DNA from: Cyprinodon diabolis
Taxonomy: Eukaryota > Chordata > Actinopteri > Cyprinodontiformes > Cyprinodontidae
DNA: 64,000 nt
Assembly (NCBI GenBank): GCA_030533445.1
Contig: CM060066.1
Location: 37,986,235-38,050,234, forward strand
Direction of reading: 5' to 3'
Below the pieces are notes generated by a model that saw nothing but the letters and a program-made list of their open reading frames with translations, ran no database searches and had not been told where the DNA came from. How positions within the stretch are numbered: the first letter of the stretch is position 1; each line of letters opens with the position of its first letter. The position numbers and the translations under genes are program-made. Below, one piece after another: positions 11,590-21,799 of the stretch.

Positions 11590-12390
11590 GGTCATGTTGC
11601 GTCATGTGGCGTCTCCTGACCTGGGCATTCCCGGCTCTAGCTCTGAATTATTCTCATCAAGCCCTGGATCACTTTTTAACTAGGAAAATAAAGAATGCAC
11701 TGAGGTACCCTAAAATAAATATGACAAGGTTTTTAATTTCCCAGCTCCAGTGAACGCAACACAGGCACAATGCTATAACCAATCAAGAGGAGTTTGTATG
11801 GATCATATCTCTCCTATCCTAGCTTCTCTTCATTGGCTTCCTGTTAAATCATGAATAGAATTTAAATTCCTCCTTCTCAAATATAAATCTTAAATGGCCA
11901 AGCTCCATCTTATATCAGAGATATGATTTCTCCTTATGTTCCTAACAGGGCACTTTACTCTCAATCTGCAGGTTTACTAGTGGTTCCTAGAATTTCTAAA
12001 AGTAGTTTTACAGTTGCCTTTTGGATCTCTGCTTCTCTCTCCTTGAACCCCAGTCGGCCTCGGCAGATGGCCACGCACACCGAGCCTGGTTCTGCTGGAG
12101 GTTTCTTCCTGTTAAAAGAGTTTTTCCTCTCTACTGTCACTACAAGCATGCTTAGTGTAAGGGATTGCCTTCGAGTCAATGAGTCGATGCAATCCACTGG
12201 TTTTCCTTAGATAGAATGTATGGTCTGGTGAACTGTAAAGTGCCTTGAGATGACATGTGTTGTGAATTGGCGCTATATAAACAAACTGAATTGATTTGAA
12301 CTGAAACGGACTAAGCTTAATTTGTAGTATAAAACATGTTGGAAAATGCTTTTCACGTTTAAACTTCACACATGCTTTTCAGTTGGTGTG
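11590..12390. mobile_element. Copy of dispersed family A, split by a LINE
   Basis: The block with CCTGGGCATTCCCGGCTCTAG, CTCATCAAGCCCTGGATC and GAACGCAACACAGGC (11620-11800) recurs at 32095-32265. After the LINE at about 11805-12298, the motif GGACTAAGCTTAATTTGTAG resumes the alignment to 32500-32520. So one element of a dispersed family was interrupted by a LINE. I do not recognise the family. No terminal repeats or TSD could be fixed. Confidence 0.6.
11805..12298 (+). mobile_element. 5'-truncated L2/Rex-type LINE with ORF2 C-terminus
   Basis: Frame by frame, 11815-12010 encodes the end of a non-LTR reverse-transcriptase ORF. Motifs include LHWLPV (with one frame interruption), FKFLLLKYKS, then PSYIRDMISPYVPNRAL and SAGLLVVPRISKSS (about 11906-12005). 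The sequence then enters the 3' tail GAGCCTGGTTCTGCTGGAGG (12080) and ends with GTGCCTTGAGATG, GGCGCTATATAAA and AAACTGAATTGA. A 5' truncation is usual for LINEs. Part of ORF2 between the RT end and the tail has been deleted. Confidence 0.8.
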
Positions 12391-12794
12391 TGTTGCAGGT
12401 TAAACTTTGAGTAACTCTGCTCTGCATCTTTCCTAGCACTTTGTTTGCCCTTGCTAATAATAAACTATATGTAGATGAATAACAGGATATGCAACATCAT
12501 TTGTCTAATTAAATAATATTTTCATTCACAAAGACTGTTCATTTCAGTATATAATAAATAGTCACTTTTGTTTAAAACTGCCAAAAACCAAATAAAATTA
12601 AATGATTAATTGATTGCACGTTCATTTGTACATAAATGAGTAAATGCAATGTAAATCCAAGTGTGTCATGGCTGACTTGCTTCTTTCTGGATGCCTTTGC
12701 ATGGCAGACTCTTTAGACAGCAGCGGCAGAGACAGATGAGTGGCTGTTGTCTTCATTACAATTACCACACCCAGTGCTTCTCTAAATATATGAC
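12391..12794. other. Left part of the Harbinger locus, not resolved
   Basis: This should hold the 5' terminus and N-terminal coding part of the Harbinger element that follows. I could not recognise either a terminal repeat or the HARBI1 N-terminus. Confidence 0.35.
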
Positions 12795-14555
12795 TTGTTA
12801 GGTGCACAACACTGCAAGCAAACAAGGCAATCAAATCCAATTCCACCAAATGTGCAGATCCTCACAAAAATTGCATTCCTCACCACAGGAACATTTCAAA
12901 GAGTCAGGTTGGCTGTCTCACAGTCTTCTTTGAGTTATACACTTGGTCCTCAAAGCCCTCATGAGATTATCATCCAGGTACCTCAAATTCCCATATATGG
13001 CCACTAAGCAACTGAAAATTGAGAGCAACTTCATTGCCATTGCTACATTACCGAAACATCATCGAGTACCTTCTCCTAATCCATTAGCTTGTAAATTGCA
13101 AATCGTATCACGCCATCAATGTGTAAATAATATCAGATGCAAAGTACATGTCATGAACAGAGACAGATGGACCCAGTATTCAAGGAGAGACAGTCAGTAG
13201 AAAAGTTCAAACGTTTATTAAACAAAACAAAAGGGGAGCTGTGGCTCGCGGACACTGCAGGCGGGGGGCGGGGCACCGCCCAATCTCTGACACTCTGGGG
13301 GAGAAACACAGGTAAGTGACCACGATCAACTGATAGAAGATTAACTGTGTTGGTCATTTACCTGGTTTAACAGTCCAGACCACGAGTGTCCCCAGTGCTG
13401 CAGTCCCAGAGGTGATGCTGGAAGCCGATCCTGGTGAGGGATCCAGAACAGACAGAAACAGGCAGGATCCAGATCAGGCAGGAACAGAGACAGGTGGCAG
13501 GATCCAGACTTCCAGGCATCCACAGGCTTCCAGGAGGGTTCAGAGTCTGACTGGGACCAGAAGCATGACCAGGTGGTCACGCACAGGAGCAGACAGGATC
13601 AGGTGAAGACAGGCAGGCACAGTGGAAGAGGGTAGCCGAGACAGGACGTAGGAACCGGAAATTGAAGCAGGACTTTAAACTGGTCTCCTCCCTGGAGCCA
13701 GGCTTACTTTGATAAAAACTGAACCTCCCCCCATAATGAGCCAAAAACCCTGAGGACTCAGCGGGGGAGGAACAGTGGACAATCAGGAGACGAGACAAAC
13801 ACTAAAACCCTCTTTCCACTGGCAGCTAGGATCCAGGACATGAACCAAATAAAACTGAACAGACAGACTAACAAAAAGACAAGCAATGATCTGGGGCTGA
13901 ATGCTCAGGTTGAACTGAATATAAACTAGAGGAAACAGGTGAGAGGAATAAATTATAATGAGGCAGGGAGGGAAAAACGACAGGTGAAAGGAATGACTAA
14001 TTGAGGGAGAGCAAACAGGCCAGATCATGACAGTACAACCCTGTTAAATACTGTTGTTGTTGGCCCGTAGGAGCGCATGACTCCTTTGTTCTGCAAACAG
14101 TGAGTTTGACTTCTTGCCAAAGGTGACAATGAATATGGTTGGCTTATTGGTTAGTAACTTTTTAGCTGGTAATTATCACCTTGCCAACTCGTTTTATTTC
14201 ATTTGATTAAAATCTAGCACTTATTTTTGGCGATCGAAGATATGCTTTGGCTCCTTGACTCTTGACACTCCTAATCAACCCACAGAGTACGCAGGGACCT
14301 TCATATAAAGAGTGTCATTCAGGCACCCATCCCGTAGTGGTGTGCACTCTTGGTATTTTAAAGGTCAGGTCGATGTGTCGTGACACAGCCGGTGGCAAGT
14401 TCCTCGCCACACCAGAGATGGCATGTCGCATTATTTGAACATGCTGTGTGTTGCATAATATCGCAATAAGTGAGAGTGTTCCATTACCAGAGCCAGCACC
14501 TGCAGAGGGAATGCCAGATGACCCTCTGAATACACCAACCAGAAAAAGGCTATAA
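12795..14555 (+). pseudogene. HARBI1-type Harbinger transposase pseudogene, split by a solo LTR
   Basis: The product would be the DDE endonuclease of a PIF/Harbinger transposon, which cuts and pastes the element together with a Myb-like partner. The 12795-13007 frame gives SNPIPPNVQILTKIAF..TTGTFQRV and SQSSLSY, as in HARBI1-family proteins. A frameshift near 12990 leads to SRYLKFPY and QLKIESNFIAIA. After the LTR (13149-14032) the sequence resumes with WPVGAHDSFVLQ (14061), matching the conserved WPGSTHDSF block with its catalytic Asp. A stretch ending GWLIG (about 14148), then a possible intron, leads to FGDRRYALAP (14226). From 14226 to 14555 the frame is continuous apart from two stop codons. 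It includes GGKFLATPEMACRII and CCVLHNIAI, typical of the C-terminal region. The gene is clearly dead, with at least two frameshifts, two in-frame stops and one insertion. Confidence 0.88.
13149..14032 (-). mobile_element. Solo LTR inserted in the Harbinger transposase
   Basis: The ends TGTCATGAAC and GATCATGACA (TG..CA, 8-9 bp inverted) are flanked by the 5-bp duplication GTACA at 13144-13148 and 14033-14037. On the minus strand there is a TTTAATAAACG polyadenylation-like signal about 80 bp from the end, so I read it as a minus-strand LTR of 884 bp. The interior has GC-rich repeats of the CAGGATCCAGA and AGACAGG type at about 13435-13620. No retroviral coding sequence is present. Confidence 0.85.
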
Positions 14556-15453
14556 TGATTAGACAATAGCTGGTTGCATGGTTTCAAGGGAGGCTATCAT
14601 GTTAACTGATAGAAATAATAAGACACCTTCTTCAGACAATATGCAATTTTATTTCAATGTTTTTTTGCGTGTGTGTGTGCATTGTTAGCAGGCGATTTTA
14701 GCCAGTTTGATAAGACTGTATGATAAGATTTGTAATATAGCACACATTGAAGATCCAAACTTTCATAAAACCGCATCAGAGACCACTGCTATGTGTGAGA
14801 GACGACGGCACGGAGCATCCAACCGGGCATCAGATGGTGCTGGCTGTGGTGAAGTCTTCATCGTCCTTTGAATAAAAGTAAACATTGAACTTGGCTGTTT
14901 GAAAGTTCCTTTCACAAAGCTTACATTTAGACAAATGGAAATTTGGGTTTGGAGAGATTTAATTAGAGCCATGTCCATGCCAGTTGGTGGTTAGTCTAGC
15001 TACATTAAAACATGTCAACATGCACAAGTTTTCTTTTCTTTCCCCTTCAGTAAATGGTTTTAATTTGATTGAAAAAATAAATAATTTAACTTTATTAATC
15101 TCACACTCTAGAAATTAACTCTGCATTTTACCCATCCCCTTGGGAAGCAGATTGCTGCCACTGTGCGACGCCCAGAGAGCAGTGTGGGGTTATGAGTCTG
15201 CTCAGTGACCCAGAGTGCAGGCTGTGGGGATCGAACCGGGTACTTGCAACCTTCCCAGACCACATGCACACTGCTCTAACCACTAGGCCATCACTCCCAC
15301 ATTAATTGACTACAAGCATTTTTTTTATAAAATGCCTAAATGATCCGATGGAAAACAGGTAATTGACAAATAATATGACAACTATTAGGTTTCTGAAGGC
15401 TGTAAAAAGACTGATGCTTTACATACCACCATTATCAGGACTACTGGCCCCAT
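14556..15453. other. Spacer between the two Harbinger pseudogenes, with a SINE-like insertion
   Basis: This separates the transposase (plus) from the Myb-like pseudogene (minus), whose 3' ends face each other as is common in Harbinger elements. A minus-strand open frame at 14763-14978 has no recognisable domain. The 15075-15300 repeat is annotated separately. Confidence 0.45.
15075..15300 (+). repeat. Teleost dispersed repeat tail (family B)
   Basis: The motifs TTTAACTTTATTAATCTCACAC, ATTAACTCTGCATTTTACCC, GTGCGACGCCC and GGGGATCGAACCGGGTACTTGC are shared with the truncated copy at 26415-26530. The end CTCTAACCACTAGGCCATC is typical of a common teleost dispersed repeat whose class I leave open. 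It lies in the spacer of the Harbinger element. Confidence 0.6.
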
Positions 15454-15835
15454 CTACATTTGGAAACAGCAAGTCTCAGTCCAAAGGAACATCATCTGAT
15501 GTAATCCCTGACAAGGAAACATTAACAGCCCAGATTCTTTTGTGTACATCTGTAGATGAGACATGCTTTTGCCCTCCATAGTTGTCATTGATTGTCCAGA
15601 TTTTGCCAGACATCTTTTGGTTACCATTTTCATATCAGACCATTTTTTTTTTACTTCCGTAACTGTGCAGCTCACATGGAGACATGGCATAAACAGCATT
15701 TCTGTTTTCTTTCCCTCTGCTTGGCTTTGGTCAGTCCATTAATTCCACTATTGACACTGCTTTAAATGACAGATATGAATATTGTTGTTCTTTACAATTA
15801 GGAAGTTCACAAACTGTATTCAAAAGCCCTCAGTT
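15454..15835 (-). pseudogene. Harbinger Myb/SANT-like DNA-binding protein, pseudogene
   Basis: Harbinger transposons encode a second protein with a Myb/SANT-like trihelix domain that brings the transposase to the DNA. The minus-strand frame ending at 15454 carries TVTEVKKKWSDMKMVTKR (about residues 12-29 of the 15699-15454 frame). This is the third-helix region of such domains, with the conserved KKW. Upstream, in another frame, 15765-15705 reads GINGLTKAKQRERKQ, resembling the central part of the same domain. Further upstream VNFLIVKNNN may be the first helix. At least one frameshift separates these pieces. The orientation, convergent with the transposase, supports one element spanning about 12.8-15.84 kb. 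Confidence 0.7.
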
Positions 15836-15859
15836 GATCTACACACTTCAGGCAGAATT

Positions 15860-16346
15860 CTGATGAAAATGTAAAAGACAGGCCTTTTAAATCAGGAATA
15901 GAATAGAAAATTCTTGTTCTCAGATATAAAGTCCCAAATACCCAACCTCCATCTAATTGTTCCTTATAAGTTTCCAACAGAGCACTTCACTTTTTATCTG
16001 CAGGTTTATTAGTAGTTCCAAGAATTTCTAAAAGTAGTGTAGAAGGGCAGGCTGATCTTTTCTGAGACAGACAACCTGTCAATTTTAAAGACTAGGATTA
16101 AAATGTTACTTCTTGATAAAGCTTACAAAGGGGCTCAGGCTATCCTGAACTATCTCTATAGTTATGCTGCTATATTTGGACCTTTTTATAGTACTTAGTC
16201 CTGCTTCTCTCCTAGCTGTATCCATTGGATCATCTTTTACTGTGACTAAATGTACTTTCTTTTTCCCTTTTTGAAATTAAAAACTGTTTCAATAATCATC
16301 TGATTGAAAGCTTCTTTCCTTGACAGAGTCACCTAGAATTTGTTTA

Positions 16347-16425
<79 letters not shown>

Positions 16426-16750
16426 TATATTTATAGATAAGTGCATCTATGATGTTTTTTATGACAGCTTGAACCTCCAGATAACATTGGCAGAAGGTTG
16501 CTTGTGCTTCTGCTGGAGGTTTCATCCTTTTAGAAGGGAGTTTTTCATTTCCATCATCACTGCATACATGTATTAGTATTAGGGATTTCTGCACTTAAAT
16601 GTACAATGCAGGCAAATGTCTACTGTTGGTACATACTCATCCAGGGGAATACCTCAAAGTCAAGAGTTGATGCAATCAGCTAATTTGACTGAATTGTCTC
16701 TGTAAGATACCTTGAGATGGTTTGTTGTGAATTGTATGAAGCTAATTAAA
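15860..16750 (+). mobile_element. Decayed L2/Rex-type LINE with (TA)n expansion
   Basis: The coding relic shares the motifs AGAGCACTTCACTTTTTATC and CTGCAGGTTTATTAGTAGTT with the LINE at 11.94 kb, corresponding to its SAGLLVVPRISK block. The 3' tail CTTCTGCTGGAGGTTTC (about 16508), the GATGCAATCAGC motif and CCTTGAGATGG.TTGTTGTGAATTG (about 16710-16730) follow. A TA microsatellite at 16352-16431 sits between ORF relic and tail. Confidence 0.7.
16352..16431. repeat. (TA)n microsatellite
   Basis: About 39 TA dinucleotides with one CA interruption. Apparent open frames of repeating YI residues on both strands come from the repeat. Confidence 0.95.
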
Positions 16751-17819
16751 TTAGCTTTTTTTTTTTAAGATGAACCATTTCAAAACAAGAGTACCTAAAA
16801 GAAGGAAGAGAAGTTCTGTTAATTAAATGCCATTCTATGAGCTGAAACTGTTCCTGTGCTGAGTCATTAGGTTAGTTCCAACAAGAGCAAACATTGTGAG
16901 AACAGGTACATATCAGCATGTAGGGACGATTAAAGGGGTTGAAACAGAACAAGAGAACATTTTTGCTACACGAATTAAATAATGATAGTAGAAACTTGAT
17001 TTAAGAGAAAGTAAAGCATATGTTTTAGTGTATGGGAGTTTTGCCATGTGAGAACAGAGTTTTGAGGGAGAACATTACAACATTTGAAATAGAAAATAAG
17101 GAAATTTTCTGTAATGGAAAATGTATAATATTAAATTTGGAGAGAATATCTTCCCTCTTAAGAGGCACAGGTTTCATTAGGTGCACATGCACATTGTTAA
17201 ACCATTGCATTATTAAATTACCATGCAAACCAACTGCGTAATCTCCTCTCTGTTTTTTAAGGAAGCAAGAGTATATATTCGGCCAATTAGACCAGTAGAC
17301 CAGAGGGCATGTTTGTTTGGAAATTGAAGATGTACTGACAACAGAGCAAAAACGTGATAAATTAGTAGGCGACTGGCAAAAATGAAAGGTCAGTCTTTCA
17401 GCATTACAGCTGAAAAAGGGCTTCAAAATATTTTACCATTCGCTTGTGATCGGGCAAAAGGTGGCCATTGTCAAATAATTTCGTTTTCATCTTTTTGAAG
17501 TAATAAAGTCTAGGAGGGTTTTGTTGAATTAATTATTGAAACCAATTTTCTACATTTTCTTAAGGTGGTCCTGATATGTTTATGGCTCAGAACTTAAGGT
17601 GACATGCTCTTTGTCAGTTGTTACCTTACCTTATTTATTATTTAATTTCATTTAATATAGATAACATTTTTTATTTCATTGCATTCAATATGGATATGGT
17701 GTATACGATTGTTTTGTATAAAAGGTATATCTTACACTTCAGATATTTCAGATATTGAAATTGGTAACAATTTCTTTTAATCAAAACTGAACTATTGAAA
17801 TTTATCAGAACTAATATAA
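16751..17819. other. No recognised feature
   Basis: AT-rich sequence. A 133-codon open frame on the minus strand (17025-17426) has no recognisable motif. Confidence 0.4.
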
Positions 17820-17824
17820 AAACT

Positions 17825-18587
17825 TGTTGGGATCCTCAGGCTTGCCCACCAGAGGGCGCCGAGGATCCTCTTCTGTTTTATGTTGTTTTCTGTTAGGACT
17901 GGAGTGTTGGGATCTGGAGCTGTACCACCTTCCTCCAGCAGAGTGCACCGTGGGTCTCCTGGAGCTGGAGCCTTCAGCACACCTGAGACACATCTACTCA
18001 TCAGGAGAACTCCCCTTTATAATCAGCTGCCAGACCTTCCTTCGACGCCGCAGTGTTGATCTTAGTTTGGTTAGCAACCTGAGCCTCAGAAACTGAAAGA
18101 ATTTTAGTTGTCTCAAGTGAGAGATCAGATTCTAACTCTCCTCTGTTTTTCCTCACAAGAAACCTGTCGCTAGCCTGAAGCTCTGGGAGAGCTGCCTCAC
18201 AGGAAACCTGTCTCTAGCCTGAAGCTCTGGGTGAGCTTAACCTGCCAATCTGCCCTGGTGAGCCAACCTGAAGATTCCTATGTGGATTCCCCTGCTGCTC
18301 TTAGTTAAGAGCTGGAAACTCTGATCAAGGTCTGCCATTCAAAGTCTGAAGCTAGACGCTGCAGCTGTTCGTGTACTCTGCTGAGCCAACAGTCTCTGGA
18401 CCCAACGGTTCCCTCTCTCTCAAAGAGAAGCCCGGACCCAGTCAAGACTTCAGTGAACCAGCCCGTACCTGTTCCTGATCCTGTACATTATCTTCTGTTT
18501 CTGAACCTTCAATAAACTCTGTTAAACTTTTACCCAGCCTCCAGTGGTGTTCTGCATATGGGCTTGAATCCTAAACCCATCATGACA
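17825..18587 (+). repeat. 5' LTR (763 bp)
   Basis: It contains AATAAACTC (about 18511) as a polyadenylation-like signal and a CCTTTATAATCAGC motif (about 18013) that could serve as a TATA-type promoter. A tandem duplication of 44 bp (18151-18194 and 18195-18238, starting CCTCACA.GAAACCTGTC) is absent from the 3' LTR. No obvious tRNA primer-binding site follows the LTR. Confidence 0.88.
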
Positions 18588-19931
18588 GAACACTGCGGTC
18601 AACAGACAAGCCCCGCGGAAACATCCTCAGAAGCTTTCAGCAGAGTTTTCCGTTTCTTCAAAGAGTCCATAGACGGACTTCACACCATAACTCCACTCCG
18701 TGAACGGGTTTCTGCAGCCAGTGTTATAATCTCCGAACTCAAAAAATATCCAGACCTTAACAATACCTTCCAACAAGCCGGATACTTGAACCAAATCAAT
18801 AGAAGTATTCAGGACGCTTTCTCCCGACTCTCTTTCGGTCAATCTCCACCTACCTCCGAATCCAAGACTTCATCTGCTTCAGCTGCTGGTTCGCCTCTGC
18901 CTTCTGCCTCTTCCAGGCGTAGGAACCGCCGCCGGGGCAAGAAAACCACTCCTTCTCCGGCGGTTCTGCCTGACGCCTCCATCCTCCCTGTAGTCCAGCC
19001 AGCAGCAATAGTCTGTCCATCTACTCGCCAGGTCAGTTCCGTCCGTCTCAGCTCCCACCTTTCAGATCAACAGTTAGCACCCTCAGTCAATAAACTTAAA
19101 GTTGGTTCACTATTCAAACCCCAAACAGCTAGAGCTCCACGCCAGTCAGAATATATCAGCAAATCTGTTTTTCTAGCCTCTGAATTTACCTGCTCTCCGT
19201 TTTCTTCAGCTCCAGAGTCCGCTAGCATACCGTCTCCCGTAGCCTCAGAATCCGTTAATCTTCTAGATTCAGTTAACACATCTGCTTCGTTAGTTTCAGA
19301 ACCCGGTAGTGTCTCGGTTCCCCTAGCTTCAGAACCAGTAATCAGTTCTGGAGCTCTAATTTTTCAGCCCGTTAGCTGTTCAGATTCCCCAGCGTCAGGA
19401 CCCGGAAGTAAAACCGTACTTCCTGTTTCAGAGACAATTAGCTTTTCTGCGTCTCCGGCCTCAGAACCCTTGACAGTCAGTGCTGTTCCTGACGTGGAGC
19501 CGCAATCGGCGGGCTCCTCTGTTCCTGACCCGGAGCCGCAATCGGCGGGCTTCCCTGCTCCTGATCCGGAGCCGCAATCGGGGGGCTCCCCTGTTCCAGT
19601 CCAGGAGCCGCAGTCGGCGGTCTCCTCAGAGCCTGTTCCAGTCCAGGAGCCGCAGTCGGCGGTCTCCTCAGAGCCTGTTCCAGAGCCGCAGTCGGCGGTC
19701 TCCTCAAAGTCTGTTCCAGAGCCGCAGTCGGCGGTCTCCTCAGAGTCTGTTCCAGAGCCGCAGTCGGCGGTCACTACGGAGCCTGTTCCAGAGCCGCTGA
19801 AGAGGGGACGGGGTACCCCGTGGGGGTACCTACTGAAATTGGGGCATCATCCTCCTGAGAAGCTGCTTCGCCTCCGGCCCCGCGGCCGGCCCCCAGAGGT
19901 TTTACTGACGCTGGGGAATCTGAACAGCTAA
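18558..19931 (+). CDS. Long Pro/Ser-rich ORF of the LTR element (gag position)
   Basis: A 457-codon frame begins inside the 5' LTR. The second ATG at 18582 (MTEHCGQQ..) is formed by the last bases of the LTR and may be the true start. Residues of about 25-95 are not repetitive and are predicted helical by eye (SRVFRFFKESIDGL, RERVSAASVIISELKKYP, YLNQINRSIQDAFSRL). Then comes a basic patch RRRNRRRGKK (about residues 119-128), a long Ser/Pro/Val region, and from about residue 309 a repeat region of PEPQSA-type units. The position suggests a gag-like role, but I recognise no capsid or zinc-knuckle motif. The last residues (about 448-457, VLLTLGNLNS) and the stop codon are encoded by an inverted copy of an earlier part of the same ORF, so the original C-terminus is lost. 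Confidence 0.6.
   Translation: MGLNPKPIMTEHCGQQTSPAETSSEAFSRVFRFFKESIDGLHTITPLRERVSAASVIISELKKYPDLNNTFQQAGYLNQINRSIQDAFSRLSFGQSPPTSESKTSSASAAGSPLPSASSRRRNRRRGKKTTPSPAVLPDASILPVVQPAAIVCPSTRQVSSVRLSSHLSDQQLAPSVNKLKVGSLFKPQTARAPRQSEYISKSVFLASEFTCSPFSSAPESASIPSPVASESVNLLDSVNTSASLVSEPGSVSVPLASEPVISSGALIFQPVSCSDSPASGPGSKTVLPVSETISFSASPASEPLTVSAVPDVEPQSAGSSVPDPEPQSAGFPAPDPEPQSGGSPVPVQEPQSAVSSEPVPVQEPQSAVSSEPVPEPQSAVSSKSVPEPQSAVSSESVPEPQSAVTTEPVPEPLKRGRGTPWGYLLKLGHHPPEKLLRLRPRGRPPEVLLTLGNLNS
19484..19797 (+). repeat. Coding minisatellite, 36-42 bp units
   Basis: About eight tandem units of the pattern GTTCC..GAGCCGCAGTCGGCGG encode PEPQSA/VSSEPV repeats. Early units contain GACCCGGAGCCGCAATCGGC and later ones GTCCAGGAGCCGCAGTCGGC or a shortened form. 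Unit lengths are multiples of three, which keeps the frame open on the sense strand and also leaves long frames open on the antisense strand. Confidence 0.9.
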
Positions 19932-19987
19932 CGGGCTGAAAAATTAGAGCTCCAGAACTGATTACTGGTTCTGAAGCTAGGGGAACC
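19905..19987 (-). repeat. 83-bp perfect inverted duplicate of ORF segment 19316-19398
   Basis: Read on the minus strand, this block is identical over 83 bp to 19316-19398. Another 7 bp (19898-19904, reverse of TAAAACC) continues the match after skipping 10 bp of the source. It joins directly to the truncated 3' LTR at 19994. Confidence 0.95.
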
Positions 19988-19993
19988 CCAGAG

Positions 19994-20668
19994 CTTCTGT
20001 TTTATGTTGTTTTCTGTTAGGACTGGAGTGTTGGGATCTGGAGCTGTACCACCTTCCTCCAGCAGAGTGCACCGTGGGTCTCCTGGAGCTGGAGCCTTCC
20101 AGCACACCTGAGACGCATCTACTCATCAGGAGACCTCCCCTTTATAATCAGCTGCCAGACCTTCCTTCGACGCCGCAGTGTTGATCTTAGTTTGGTTAGC
20201 AACCTGAGCCTCAGAAACTGAAAGAATTTTAGTTGTCTCAAGTGAGAGATCAGATTCTAACTCTCCTCTGTTTTGCCTCACAGGAAACCTGTCTCTAGCC
20301 TGAAGCTCTGGGTGAGCCCAACCTGCCAATCTGCCCTGGTGAGCCAACCTGAAGATTCCTATTTGGATTCCCCTGCTGCTCTTAGTTAAGAGCTGGAAAC
20401 TCTGATCAAGGTCTGCCATTCAAAGTCTGAAGCTAGACGCTGCAGCTGTTCGTGTACTCTGCTGAGCCAACAGTCTCTGGACCCAACGGTTCCCTCTCTC
20501 TCAAAGAGAAGCCCGGACCCAGTCAAGACTTCAGTGAACCAGCCCGGACCTGTTCCTGATCCTGTACATTATCTTCTATTTCTGAACCTTCAATAAACTC
20601 TGTTAAACTTTTACCCAGCCTCAAGTGGTGTTCTGCATTTGGGCTTGAATCCTAAACCCATCATGACA
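19994..20668 (+). repeat. 3' LTR lacking its first 45 bp
   Basis: It aligns to 17870-18587 of the 5' LTR without the 44-bp duplication. The missing start (TGTTGGGATCC..GAGGATCCT) is replaced by the inverted ORF segment. The right end CATCATGACA and the flanking TSD AAACT are intact. Confidence 0.9.
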
Positions 20669-20673
20669 AAACT

Positions 20674-21799
20674 ACACTAGATTGCTCTTGTCAGTTTAGC
20701 AACTATTTAAAACACAACAAAACACAATTCATCAAGCTTATTCTGAACTATTTAAAAATAAGAATAATCTTAGATTGAAATATTAAAATGTCTTTGTTTA
20801 ATATAAAGTCATGATTATCTTGAATATACATTCACATAGACTAATCTTTACTTTTATTTTGAATGTTTTACTCATGCAGTGTTCAGTAATATTCAGTACA
20901 CAGGACCTCACTATATGCTCCTTCTTTCCACTCGTGGGTTGTTTTATACTTGCCCATAGCCTCTCTCCCACCTGTGTGTAGATCTATTTCTGCTCATTCC
21001 TTACTATTTTTGTCACTTTGACATTAAGGCTGGTAACAGCTGGAGAAAACTCCTTGTGATTGGCTGCTTTTCAGGAAACCCTGCCTCTTGAGACAGTACT
21101 GTTTTCTTCCTGGATGTGGCTAATAACAGTAAAAGTATATCCAAGCCATTTGGTGTTCCCTTCAAGAGTCAAGTTCTGACTTAAAATGCAACAGCCATCA
21201 CTGTCATCAACTGACAACTTTACAAACACAGTGTAGACACAAAAGGAAAATGCTTCAATGCAAACTGATTGTCAATGTAAATGTCTTTGTTCAACTATAA
21301 ACGGGAATTCATTTAGGCCTCACTTTCTGACGAAGCAAAGGTTAACTTTGCCCCTATAAAGTTCAAAGTTTAACACTGATCATGATTTAAAATCGTGTTG
21401 CTACTGGTGTCAGAACAAATTCATGACAATGTAATATAATTATGACTTCATCTAACCAATTTTTTACTCTTTAAAAACACTTAGCCTGAAGAAGCTTTGC
21501 TATCTAACAGCCACAATCAGAACAAAGTATAGTAGCGTCTTAATAGGTTGGACTTCCTAAAATGTAGCCAACCACAGGCAGTTTAATTTCTCAGGTCAGT
21601 TCCTCCTTCAAGGTAACAAAAGTTGAAACGAACATGCAGATATATATACACACAAGAGTAGAAGAGAGGCTATAGGCACATAAAAACCAAGCCACGAGCG
21701 CAGAGATTGAGCATTGCCAAGGCCCCTATGACACAGTGGCATCCTGTGATACTGAAAAGGCACAGATGAAAAGCCCAAAATGCGCATAGAGAGCATTTA
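20674..21799. other. No recognised feature
   Basis: AT-rich sequence with no supported gene or repeat. Confidence 0.4.

Larger units (their letters stand above)
17825..20668 (+). mobile_element. LTR retroelement without pol, intact TSD
   Basis: The element begins TGTTGGGATCCTC, ends CCCATCATGACA and is flanked by the 5-bp duplication AAACT (17820-17824 and 20669-20673). It has two highly similar LTRs (17825-18587 and 19994-20668) around about 1.4 kb of interior with one long ORF. No protease, reverse transcriptase, RNase H or integrase motif is present, so it must depend on another element for movement. Near-identity of the two LTRs indicates a fairly recent insertion. The LTR is related to the solo LTR at 38061-38982 and the partial copy at 52740-53148. 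Confidence 0.9.

Noticed and set aside
13149..14032. Reading this block as a TIR DNA transposon
   Set aside because: The TG..CA ends, 5-bp TSD and polyadenylation-like signal fit a solo LTR better. The 8-9 bp inverted ends are normal for LTRs.
16289..16594. Frames of repeating Tyr-Ile residues on both strands
   Set aside because: They are translations of the (TA)n microsatellite.
19364..19774. 136-codon frame antisense to the minisatellite ORF
   Set aside because: The repeat unit length is a multiple of three and has no stop in that frame, so it stays open by chance.
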